Positions 57,366 to 64,000 of a stretch of 64,000 nucleotides of DNA are shown in pieces. Within the stretch, counting starts at the first letter, position 1. Every line of letters starts with the position of its first letter. The notes beneath the pieces are model-generated. The model was not told the DNA's origin. It searched no databases and saw only the letters and a list, made by a program, of their open reading frames with translations. This stretch comes from Candidatus Kryptoniota bacterium (lineage in GTDB: Bacteria > Bacteroidota > Ignavibacteria > Kryptoniales > Kryptoniaceae): positions 1-64,000 of the forward strand of contig CALJEK010000016.1 in NCBI GenBank assembly GCA_938074445.1. Direction: 5' to 3'. The position numbers were made by a program, and so were the translations under genes.

Positions 57366-57644
57366 ATGAACAAGGGTGAGCTGGTAAAATTGCTCGCACA
57401 GGATTTGAAATGGAGCGCAGCAAAGACTGAAAGAGTCGTTGATGTGTTTTTTAATTTGATATCTGAAATTTTGACGAAGGAGAGGAAATTGAACTTGTCT
57501 AAGTTCGGGGTTTTCACAGTAAAGCATAGAGCAAGCAGAAAGGGGCGTAATCCTAAAACTGGTGAGGAGCTGATTTTACCACCGAGAGATTATCCGCATT
57601 TTAAGCCAAGTAGATCGATAATTAACGCAATTAACACTAGATAG
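57366..57644 (+). CDS. HU/IHF-family DNA-binding protein
   Basis: Nucleoid-associated protein of 92 residues. MNKGELVKLLAQDLKWSAAKTERVVDVF forms the dimerising helices and LSKFGVFTVKHRASRKGRNPKTGEEL contains the beta-arm and the conserved KGRNPKTGE. The Pro at the arm tip that kinks DNA is in the IPPR-like LPPRDYPHF region. Followed seven bases later by a second HU-domain gene. Confidence 0.9.
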   Translation: MNKGELVKLLAQDLKWSAAKTERVVDVFFNLISEILTKERKLNLSKFGVFTVKHRASRKGRNPKTGEELILPPRDYPHFKPSRSIINAINTR

Positions 57645-57651
57645 TTTCGGA

Positions 57652-58953
57652 ATGGATAAGAGTGAATTTTTAAATTTACTTTCAAAGCGTGCAAATATTT
57701 CTTATGATGAAGCGAAATTATTTTACGACAAGTTTATTGCAAGATTTGTGAGGGCTATAAAATCTGGTCAAAGTGTTAAAATCTCTGGGTTTGGTGAATT
57801 CAGGCGGAAGCTTAGAAAGGGGAAAAGAGTTTTTGACCCTAAAACTGGTCTCGAAAGAATGAGCCCATCAAAAGCTGTCGTTAGCTTTTCACCTGCGAAA
57901 ATTTTTGCCGATAAGATCAATATAAGATACAAAAATCTTAAGTCAGTTGCCGTTAAGGTGCAACCGCCTATCGTTGAGGAAAGAGGGACGGAGGAGTTTA
58001 AACTCACATTTTTTGAACAGGAGAAAAAAATAGAAGGTGTAAGCTCAGAAGTTATTTTTGGTGAGCATGATGTGGTTGAACCGATTCAAACTTTAAAGAT
58101 GCAAGCTGAGGATTATTTGATTTTACCTAAGGAACCAATATTGGAGGGAAAAGTTGAAGCGATAGATATTGAAATCCCTATTTTTGATGTTTTTCAGAAG
58201 GTTGATTTTTCTGGTGATTTAAAACAGGAGGAGGAAGTTATAGAATTTAGTGAATTGGAGAAAGTAAAAATTAATGAGGAGGTAACAATGCCGGAATTTA
58301 ACTTAACGGAAGAAGAGGGGCGATTTCAAGAAAAGGGTGAATCGAAAAAATTTTTTGATGATACACAAAAAAAGGAGGTACCAGCAATGGCATTTGAATA
58401 TGAAGGTGAAGAGGAGAACAAGAGAACAGGCTTTTGGGTATTTCTTCTGGTGGTATTTTTGATTTTTATCGGTGGGGTTGTTTTTTTGCTAAATCAATAT
58501 GGTTATATCCATTTGTGGGGTGCGGGTAAGAAAGCAGATAAGGTGGAATTCAAACCGCCGGAAGAAGTTATTATAGCGACGCCTCCAGAGGTGAAGCTAA
58601 AACCAGAGGCACCAGCAACAGTTGAAGAAAAGAAACCGGAGCCTACGGTTGCTATTAAATCTCCGAAGGTTAGCAAATCAGTTTTAAAGGAAAGGAGAAA
58701 TTATATAATTCAAGTTGCCTCATTTCAAGATAAAAAGTCAGCGGATGCTTTCGCAAGCAGTTTGAGGAAAAAAGGTTATAATGCTTTTGTTGAGAGGGCT
58801 TTTGTTGAATGGAAAGGGGGAAACTGGTATCGCGTTCGTGTTGGTTTTTTTGATTCAATTGAACAAGCAAATGAAATTGCTAAAAAATTGAAAAGAGATG
58901 CAAATGTTGAAAAAATTTGGATAAGTGAGGCGTCAAGGGGCGTGGTAAAGTAA
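57652..58953 (+). CDS. HU domain-transmembrane-SPOR domain fusion protein
   Basis: A 433-residue protein joining three parts. Residues 1-95 form an HU/IHF-type DNA-binding domain (MDKSEFLNLLSKRANISYDE, KISGFGEFRRKLRKGKRVFDPKTG). An acidic linker (95-255) is followed by one membrane segment (about 260-281, WVFLLVVFLIFIGGVVFLL), a Pro/Lys-rich stretch and a C-terminal SPOR domain (about 348-430, IIQVASFQDKKSADAF...WYRVRVGFF) that binds denuded septal peptidoglycan. It would therefore place a DNA-binding head in the cytoplasm and a peptidoglycan anchor in the periplasm. Two internal ribosome-site/ATG pairs in the linker could give an HU-less form. Confidence 0.88.
   Translation: MDKSEFLNLLSKRANISYDEAKLFYDKFIARFVRAIKSGQSVKISGFGEFRRKLRKGKRVFDPKTGLERMSPSKAVVSFSPAKIFADKINIRYKNLKSVAVKVQPPIVEERGTEEFKLTFFEQEKKIEGVSSEVIFGEHDVVEPIQTLKMQAEDYLILPKEPILEGKVEAIDIEIPIFDVFQKVDFSGDLKQEEEVIEFSELEKVKINEEVTMPEFNLTEEEGRFQEKGESKKFFDDTQKKEVPAMAFEYEGEEENKRTGFWVFLLVVFLIFIGGVVFLLNQYGYIHLWGAGKKADKVEFKPPEEVIIATPPEVKLKPEAPATVEEKKPEPTVAIKSPKVSKSVLKERRNYIIQVASFQDKKSADAFASSLRKKGYNAFVERAFVEWKGGNWYRVRVGFFDSIEQANEIAKKLKRDANVEKIWISEASRGVVK
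58276..58290 (+). promoter_or_regulatory. internal Shine-Dalgarno and in-frame ATG within the HU-SPOR gene (first)
   Basis: GAGGAGGT (58276-58283) is followed after five bases (counted from the GG end) by an in-frame ATG at 58288, which is Met213 of the fusion. Starting there would give a 221-residue protein with only linker end, membrane segment and SPOR domain. The Glu-Glu-Val codons alone can produce this sequence, so use is unproven. Confidence 0.35.
58371..58389 (+). promoter_or_regulatory. internal Shine-Dalgarno and in-frame ATG within the HU-SPOR gene (second)
   Basis: AAAGGAGGT (58371-58379), a full complement of the 16S rRNA tail, lies eight bases before an in-frame ATG at 58387 (Met246). 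This would start translation just before the membrane segment (TM near 260), giving a 188-residue TM-SPOR protein of the usual layout. Confidence 0.4.
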
Positions 58954-58972
58954 AAAATAATCGCAGGGCTAA

Positions 58973-60541
58973 ATGGTTAAGTTTGTTTTCCTGGACTATT
59001 TTTGGCTTGTGCTTTACCTTATTTTAATGACCGGTGCGGGGGTTTTATTCTATAACCTTGGTAAAAGGTCTGAAGCGGATTTTTTCCTTGCTGGGAGAGC
59101 TTTGCCGTGGTGGCTCCCAGCTGTGAGTGTTTACGCCACTCATACAGCAACTGATACACCAATGTGGGTAAGCGGTGTCATCTATAAACATGGTTTTCGC
59201 GGTCTATGGTATACTTTTTTCTCCGCATGGTGTGCGATTGCTGCTTTTGTATCTGCAAGAATTTTTAGAAGGTCAGTCGCGTACTCGCAAGCTGAGTGGC
59301 AAAGTTTAAGATATTCTGGGCTTGGTGCTGAGCTTTTGCGCGGTTGGATGGCTGGTTGGGGATTTTTCCTTAATATGTTTATCCTTGGCTGGGTTGGAAT
59401 GGCGATGGGGAAATTATGTAATTATTTATTTGGTTGGGAAAACTGGATCGGGCTTGTATTTTTTTCTTCTATAACTGCAATTTATGTTTTGTCGGCTGGA
59501 TATTGGGGTGTTGTAATGGCTGACTTCCAACAAGGAATAATTGCTTTTTTAGTTATAGTTATAGCCTCGCTATGGGGTGTTCGTGAAGCAGGTGGTCCTT
59601 ATGCAATTGTTCAAAAATTATATGAGCTTGGCGAGTCCTGGCGTTTAAACCCATTTCATTTCACAGGATTTTTTTCCGGGGATTTTCCCGTTGCATGGTT
59701 TATAACAATGATAGTAATTGCTGTCCTTGGTGGGTTCGGAATGGGGACAAGCATTGATTGGTATGCTGAAGCTCAAAGAATTCAATCATCAAAAACAGTT
59801 CGCGATGCCTCATATAGTATCTGGTGGGGAACTGCAGTGACATTGACAAGAAATGCTGTTTGGGCAGTTGCAATACTTGCTTTTTTTGTGATGAATCCAT
59901 TTCTGGTAGATGTGAAAGAGTATGAAATGGCATGGTTTAGGGTTGCATTTGAACATTTACCAGCTGGTATGACTGGATTTTTATTTGCTGGAGTGGTCGC
60001 TATCCACATTTCAACTATTTCAACACATTTAAACCTTGGCTCCGTTTATCTGACGCGTGATATTTATCATCACTATATAAAGCCAGAAGCAAGTCAAAGA
60101 GAGCTCGTATGGGTGGGGAGAATTGCAACACTATTTCTTCTGATCGGTTCATTCATCTATGGCTCAATGATGGAAGAAATAACAAAGTGGTTAATTTTTG
60201 CCCTGTGGATAATGGGGGCTGGAATGTGGCTCCCAAATATCTTACAGGTTGTTTGGTGGCGATTTAATTCATGGGGTTATCTTTCAGCATGGATTGCAAA
60301 TTTAGGCTTTTCATGGCTTGTGGTATGGGTTCTTCCTACGTTTGGTGTCATCCCTGAATTGCCCGATTATTGGCAATTTTGGATATTGATGTTTCTAACT
60401 GCTCTTGTTTATATTCCCGTGACCTTTTTAACAAAGCCAGAGGATATGGAACATCTTGTCAGGTATTATGTTATGACAAGACCAATTGGGTGGTGGAAGC
60501 CAGTTGAAGATGAGGCAAGAAAAAGAGGGTTAATAAAATAA
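58973..60541 (+). CDS. sodium:solute symporter family protein
   Basis: Membrane transporter of the SSS family (LeuT fold), 522 residues with about 13 membrane segments. The family signature is seen in FFLAGRALPWWLPAVSVYATHTATDTP and GGFGMGTSIDWYAEAQRIQSSKT, and the TRDIYHHYIKPEASQRE segment is the typical loop after the second bundle. Unusually Trp-rich near the C-terminus. Substrate unknown. It is followed within 18 bases by three small membrane proteins, suggesting a multi-component transporter. Confidence 0.87.
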   Translation: MVKFVFLDYFWLVLYLILMTGAGVLFYNLGKRSEADFFLAGRALPWWLPAVSVYATHTATDTPMWVSGVIYKHGFRGLWYTFFSAWCAIAAFVSARIFRRSVAYSQAEWQSLRYSGLGAELLRGWMAGWGFFLNMFILGWVGMAMGKLCNYLFGWENWIGLVFFSSITAIYVLSAGYWGVVMADFQQGIIAFLVIVIASLWGVREAGGPYAIVQKLYELGESWRLNPFHFTGFFSGDFPVAWFITMIVIAVLGGFGMGTSIDWYAEAQRIQSSKTVRDASYSIWWGTAVTLTRNAVWAVAILAFFVMNPFLVDVKEYEMAWFRVAFEHLPAGMTGFLFAGVVAIHISTISTHLNLGSVYLTRDIYHHYIKPEASQRELVWVGRIATLFLLIGSFIYGSMMEEITKWLIFALWIMGAGMWLPNILQVVWWRFNSWGYLSAWIANLGFSWLVVWVLPTFGVIPELPDYWQFWILMFLTALVYIPVTFLTKPEDMEHLVRYYVMTRPIGWWKPVEDEARKRGLIK

Positions 60542-60558
60542 AAACGGTATTTTTCTTT

Positions 60559-60849
60559 ATGACTTTTATCAGAAGGAATTGGACTCCAGAGGAAGCGGAC
60601 AAATGGACTCGTGAAGATATAATTGCTATTATTATCTCACCGTTTGCCTATGCTTTTTTGATGATCGGAGTTGCGCTAAGTCTGTTCCTTTTTCTGTGGG
60701 GATTTGTGGCTCTTTTGATTGGTATAATCTTAACTGGGTTTATGCATTGGGTAATAGATCCGAAATTAAAAGCGATTTCAAGTGAATATGAGAAGAAACA
60801 GCGGGAGTATATAGAAAATCTCGAGAAAATAATCACCTGGAGGGAATAA
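60559..60849 (+). CDS. small membrane protein of unknown function
   Basis: A 96-residue protein with two close membrane segments (about 22-46 and 48-66) and an acidic/basic C-terminal helix (SSEYEKKQREYIENLEKI). N-terminal NWTPEEADKWTREDIIAII looks amphipathic. I do not recognise the family. Its stop overlaps the start of the next microprotein by one base, so it is part of the symporter operon. Confidence 0.75.
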   Translation: MTFIRRNWTPEEADKWTREDIIAIIISPFAYAFLMIGVALSLFLFLWGFVALLIGIILTGFMHWVIDPKLKAISSEYEKKQREYIENLEKIITWRE

Positions 60850-60962
60850 TGGAGAAGGGTTTAACAGTGGTTTTAGGGATGACGATTGCCTACTTTGTTT
60901 CATTTCTTGGTTTAATCCTCGCTTACATTTCTTATAAGAAAAGGAAAGGAACGAAAAAATGA
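60849..60962 (+). CDS. 37-residue single-pass membrane microprotein
   Basis: ATG 60849 shares its A with the preceding TAA. The peptide begins MEKGLTVVLGMTIAYF, has one membrane segment (about 5-27) and ends in a basic tail (SYKKRKGTKK), so the tail should be cytoplasmic. No family recognised. Tight overlaps on both sides (TAATG upstream, ATGA downstream) argue that it is translated. Confidence 0.62.
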   Translation: MEKGLTVVLGMTIAYFVSFLGLILAYISYKKRKGTKK

Positions 60963-61084
60963 ATACAGATACAATTGTATGGGGAGTGATGATACCGCTT
61001 TTCATCTTCGTGTTTTCTTTTGCGATAACCTATAGGCTTTATAAAAAATTTTCAAAAGAACTGATCTCAAATGACAAAGGGTAA
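60959..61084 (+). CDS. 41-residue single-pass membrane microprotein
   Basis: ATG 60959 overlaps the previous stop (ATGA). The peptide starts MNTDTIVWGVMIPLF, with one membrane segment (about 6-26) and a basic, hydrophilic end (LYKKFSKELISNDKG). Last gene of the plus-strand group, ten bases from the convergent inositol-phosphate synthase gene. Family unknown. Confidence 0.6.
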   Translation: MNTDTIVWGVMIPLFIFVFSFAITYRLYKKFSKELISNDKG

Positions 61085-61093
61085 GATGAATTT

Positions 61094-62416
61094 TTAATCG
61101 TAGTACTCAAGTCCAAGGTGTGTTATAAGTTCCTCACCCATCAAATGGCGCAATCTATTTTTAAGTTTCATCAGTTGAATAAACAAATCATGCTCTGGAT
61201 AAATCGTTGGTGCGTGCATTGGGCTTTTGAAGTAAAAGGATAACCACTCTTGAATTCCGCTCATTCCACTCCTTTGGGCGAGGTCAAGAAATAGAGCAAG
61301 GTCAAGGACTATTGGGGCAGCAAGAATTGAATCACGGCAAAGGAAATTTATTTTGATTTGCATAGGGTAGCCAAGCCATCCAAATATGTCGATATTATCC
61401 CATGCTTCTTTTTCATCTCCACGTGGTGGGTAAAAGTTTATTCGAACCTTGTGGTAGTAATTCCCATATAATTCTGGGTAAAGGTCGGGTTGTAAAATAT
61501 ATTCAAGGACGCCAAGTTTGCTAACTTCTTTTGTCTTAAAGGATTCTGGATCATCCAAAACTTCGCCATCGCGATTCCCGAGTATATTAGCGGAGAACCA
61601 ACCTGTGAGTCCAAGCATCCTTGCTTTAAGCATTGGGGCTATCACGGTTTTGACAAGCGTTTGCCCGGTTTTAAAATCTTTTCCAGCAATTGGGACTTTC
61701 ATTTCTTTGGCAAATTGGATAAGCGCTGGTATATCAGCTGATAAATTAGGTGCACCGTTTGCGTAAGGAACGCCCTCTGCGATTGCAGCATAAGCGTAGA
61801 TCATACTTGGTGCTATCGAATCATCGTTTCTTTTCATCGCTTCTTCAAACTTTTCAAGAGTTTGATGTGATTCGCTTGGTTCCATATAAACCTCTGTGCT
61901 TCCACACCAAATCATAACAAGGCGATCACAGTTGTTTTGTTGTTTGAAGTTTCTTATATCCTCTCTCAACATTTGTGCAAGTTCAAATTTATCCTTTGCT
62001 TTTTTTACATTTGGTCCATCAAGCTTTTTAACATATCTTTTATCAAATACAGCTTTCATTGGTTTAATTTGTTCAAGTTCATCCTTTACAAGGTCGAGAT
62101 GCTCTTTTTTTAGAACGCCAGCTTTTAGCGCAGATTCATATGCGTTATCTTCAAAGATATCCCATCCACCGAATACGAGGTCATTTAAGTCGGCAAGCGG
62201 AACAAATTCTTTAATTTTTGGGAACCTTCTTTCGGTTCTTTTGCCAAGTCGAATTGTTCCCATTTGCGTTAGTGAGCCAATTGGCAAAGCTAATCCTTTG
62301 CGAACGAGCAATGTTCCAGCGATAAAAGTGGTTGCAACAGCTCCAAGTCCAGGTAAAAGTACGCCAAGTTTTCCAATTGGTTCTTTTATTTCCGCACCCG
62401 ATTTTGTCTTTATCAT
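61094..62416 (-). CDS. myo-inositol-1-phosphate synthase
   Basis: NAD-dependent isomerase that turns glucose-6-phosphate into inositol-3-phosphate (Ino1/MIPS family), 440 residues. NAD-binding loop LPGLGAVATTFIAG (21-34); active-site segments include GKDFKTGQTLVKT, SANILGNRDGEVLDDPESFKTKE and the MSGIQEWLSFYFKSPMH region. It overlaps the CDP-alcohol phosphatidyltransferase gene by four bases (ATGA), indicating that the inositol phosphate feeds that enzyme. Confidence 0.93.
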   Translation of the reverse strand: MIKTKSGAEIKEPIGKLGVLLPGLGAVATTFIAGTLLVRKGLALPIGSLTQMGTIRLGKRTERRFPKIKEFVPLADLNDLVFGGWDIFEDNAYESALKAGVLKKEHLDLVKDELEQIKPMKAVFDKRYVKKLDGPNVKKAKDKFELAQMLREDIRNFKQQNNCDRLVMIWCGSTEVYMEPSESHQTLEKFEEAMKRNDDSIAPSMIYAYAAIAEGVPYANGAPNLSADIPALIQFAKEMKVPIAGKDFKTGQTLVKTVIAPMLKARMLGLTGWFSANILGNRDGEVLDDPESFKTKEVSKLGVLEYILQPDLYPELYGNYYHKVRINFYPPRGDEKEAWDNIDIFGWLGYPMQIKINFLCRDSILAAPIVLDLALFLDLAQRSGMSGIQEWLSFYFKSPMHAPTIYPEHDLFIQLMKLKNRLRHLMGEELITHLGLEYYD

Positions 62417-63153
62417 TTTTCCGCCTCCTTGTTTTGTGTTATAAGTTCGGCTTGGTTTTTAAGTTGATTTTCAAGTAATTCTATCTCTTTTGATTTCTTC
62501 CATACATAGTGAAGCCTTTGAAACGCGGTTATATTAGTTAAAACAGCCATTATATAAATTGCAATTGAAAGAGGCATAGGCGGATAAGCAGGGAGAGCAA
62601 AACTAAATTTATCGAATACGTAATCAAAAAATTCTACAAAATAATCATGGAGAAAGTAAAAAATTGAGCTAAATCCAAGCAGAACTATTCTCTCTGCCCT
62701 TCTCATAAATCCAATGTTGCAATCAAAACCGAGCCCTTCCGCTCTTGCCCTTATATAACTTACCATCATTGAACCGCCTATTGCGAAAACAGCAGCAACG
62801 GATGTAATGTAAAAATTATATTTTATCAAGTAGACACCGATCCCAAAAAATACAATTACCTCTGCATATCTATCGAGCGTGGAGTCATAAAGCGCCCCAA
62901 ACTTTGTCACTCTGTTGTTTAACCTTGCGATTTTTCCATCAATTGTGTCAAATATCCCGCTTAATAAAGTTAAAATGCCAGCAATTATGAATTTACCCAG
63001 CGAGAAAAAATATCCAGCGAATATACCTATGATAAGTGCAAGTGTGGTTAAAAAATTCGGGTTTAAGTTTAAATGTGAGATCGATTTTAGAATTTTTTCT
63101 ATCGAGTTAAGATATAAGGTTTCGACTTTTCTCGGTATCAGGTTTAAGGGCAT
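62413..63153 (-). CDS. CDP-alcohol phosphatidyltransferase, probable phosphatidylinositol-phosphate synthase
   Basis: Integral membrane enzyme of 246 residues with about six membrane segments. The catalytic CDP-OH-P motif is complete: D69, D72-G73, A76-R77, G86, D90 and D94 (in FDTIDGKIAR and GALYDSTLDR). The family exchanges CMP of a CDP-lipid for an alcohol phosphate. Coupling to inositol-phosphate synthase makes inositol phosphate the best-supported acceptor, giving phosphatidylinositol phosphate; a phosphatase to finish phosphatidylinositol is not seen here. Confidence 0.85.
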   Translation of the reverse strand: MPLNLIPRKVETLYLNSIEKILKSISHLNLNPNFLTTLALIIGIFAGYFFSLGKFIIAGILTLLSGIFDTIDGKIARLNNRVTKFGALYDSTLDRYAEVIVFFGIGVYLIKYNFYITSVAAVFAIGGSMMVSYIRARAEGLGFDCNIGFMRRAERIVLLGFSSIFYFLHDYFVEFFDYVFDKFSFALPAYPPMPLSIAIYIMAVLTNITAFQRLHYVWKKSKEIELLENQLKNQAELITQNKEAEK

Positions 63154-63164
63154 AAAACGTTTTG

Positions 63165-63950
63165 TTAATTCTTCCTCAGTGCAATAAGTGTGTTTTCATC
63201 AACATGAGTTATTTGCTCCGGATCATAGTATTTAAGCAAATTTTGCTTAAAAAGTCTAATTGCCTGTTTATATTCTTCATCGTCATAAAAATAAAAAGTA
63301 GAATAATGTTTTGCAAATGCTTTTTTAAGGAGTTCTTCCATGGTCGATATGCGCGAGTATTCAAATTCGGTATAGCTTACAATTTCAAATTTTTTTAATC
63401 TTTTAAGTCGTTTAATCAGATCGACTTTCCAAAACAGACGATGTTCTTTGTCTGAGAAATTCGGGAAAAATTTACCCCAGATTGATCTGCGATTTTGTTC
63501 TTGTGTTCGAGTGTAAATGAAAAGAAAACCGCCAGGTTTTAAAATCCGTTGTGCCTCGCGAATAAATTTTTTGAAGTCGAAATGATGAATTGCGTTAAAA
63601 ACGGTTAGCACTTCGATTGTTTGGCTTTTCAATGGCAAGTTTTCAGCGGGCGAATTTATAAAGTAAACCTTGCGACCTGTAAGGTATGATTGTGCCATTG
63701 AAAGCATCTCAAAACTTATATCAATTAATAAAGCAGCGTTAATATTTTCGGGTTTAAGAACTTTAATCAAAAGCTCTGTGTATCTCCCGGTTCCAGCCCC
63801 TATGTCTGCAATTTTTATTGGCTTTTTTAATTTTTTATGTTTTATCAGAATATCTCGTATTGCCAGAATCGGTTCGGGGTCGAGGTTTCTAACATGCCGA
63901 TATACTGGTGCAATTTTGGCAAAATGTTGATATATGCCACTTTTTTTCAT
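63165..63950 (-). CDS. class I SAM-dependent methyltransferase
   Basis: Soluble methyltransferase of 261 residues. Motif I is IADIGAGTGRY (47-57); INAALLIDISFEML is the acidic-loop strand and VLTVFNAIHHFDFKKFIREAQRILKPGGFLFIYTRT contains motifs II/III (quoted only in part). A GGAGGTG site lies five bases before the ATG on the minus strand. It is the first gene of the inositol lipid unit, 11 bases from the phosphatidyltransferase; a lipid or quinone substrate is possible but not shown. Confidence 0.82.
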   Translation of the reverse strand: MKKSGIYQHFAKIAPVYRHVRNLDPEPILAIRDILIKHKKLKKPIKIADIGAGTGRYTELLIKVLKPENINAALLIDISFEMLSMAQSYLTGRKVYFINSPAENLPLKSQTIEVLTVFNAIHHFDFKKFIREAQRILKPGGFLFIYTRTQEQNRRSIWGKFFPNFSDKEHRLFWKVDLIKRLKRLKKFEIVSYTEFEYSRISTMEELLKKAFAKHYSTFYFYDDEEYKQAIRLFKQNLLKYYDPEQITHVDENTLIALRKN

Positions 63951-64000
63951 CTGACACCTCCACTTTTATTTCTCATTTCCCAGAAATTACAATCACAAAT

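Noticed and set aside
58227-58234. A third GGAGGAGG sequence in the HU-SPOR linker as another internal start
   Set aside because: No ATG, GTG or TTG in frame follows at a usable distance; shows that such sequences can arise from Glu-rich coding.

Overview
This 64 kb window is a gene-dense, AT-rich bacterial chromosome segment with no insertion sequence, prophage or CRISPR array that I can see. The cell is a Gram-negative-type diderm: lpxB and lpxK (lipid A), an outer-membrane beta-barrel protein, lipoproteins and a periplasmic diheme cytochrome are present. Lys/Glu-rich proteins, DUF4837 and DUF4097 proteins, an HU-SPOR fusion, and inositol lipid genes suggest a deep member of the Bacteroidota/Ignavibacteria/Kryptonia (FCB) group, possibly thermophilic. 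That placement is inference from gene content; no 16S gene is in the window. Three tRNAs lack an encoded CCA. Where promoters can be read they look like ordinary sigma-70 boxes (TTGATT or TTGCAA, 17 bases, TATATT-like) rather than the TTTG/TAnnTTTG boxes of classical Bacteroidota.

Layout. 0.2-3.0 kb (+): a multi-sensor histidine kinase. 3.1-4.8 kb (-): ppx and prmA. 5.0-22.3 kb (+): NfeD protease, slipin, PfkB kinase, a GH2 glycosidase with a membrane tail, smc, an HAD phosphatase, a membrane methyltransferase, lpxB-lpxK, a C26 amidotransferase-like hydrolase, ppdK with its terminator, and queA. 22.4-25.0 kb (+): an APC permease, ispD, and a tRNA-Arg that overlaps the ispD stop. 25.0-31.8 kb (-): tilS-hpt-ftsH followed by a CTP-transferase/polyprenol-kinase-like protein, a DUF4837 lipoprotein and a DUF4097 protein. 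31.9-32.2 kb: divergent tRNA-Met and tRNA-Lys genes with readable promoters.

32.3-51.5 kb (+) is one uninterrupted translation super-operon joining the str, S10, spc and alpha clusters: rpsL-rpsG-fusA-tuf, rpsJ to rpsQ, rplN to secY, map-infA-rpmJ, then rpsM-rpsK-rpsD-rpoA-rplQ. It ends in a hairpin that includes the rplQ stop codon. adk is absent between secY and map, and rpoBC is not linked. Several of these genes start with TTG.

51.5-61.1 kb (+): engB, then an envelope group preceded by a strong promoter: a ~1000-residue TPR protein, a diheme cytochrome, a beta-barrel protein, an HU protein, an HU-transmembrane-SPOR fusion, a sodium:solute symporter and three small membrane proteins, two of them under 45 residues. 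61.1-64.0 kb (-): a methyltransferase, a CDP-alcohol phosphatidyltransferase and myo-inositol-1-phosphate synthase, which together look like an inositol-phospholipid module.

Most promising for follow-up: the HU-TM-SPOR gene, which carries two Shine-Dalgarno/ATG pairs in frame inside its linker; the microprotein-associated symporter; the divergent promoter sharing one palindromic -35 box; the GH2-membrane fusion; the ispD/tRNA-Arg overlap; and the hairpin between rplF and rplR. Everything else is mainly standard housekeeping.
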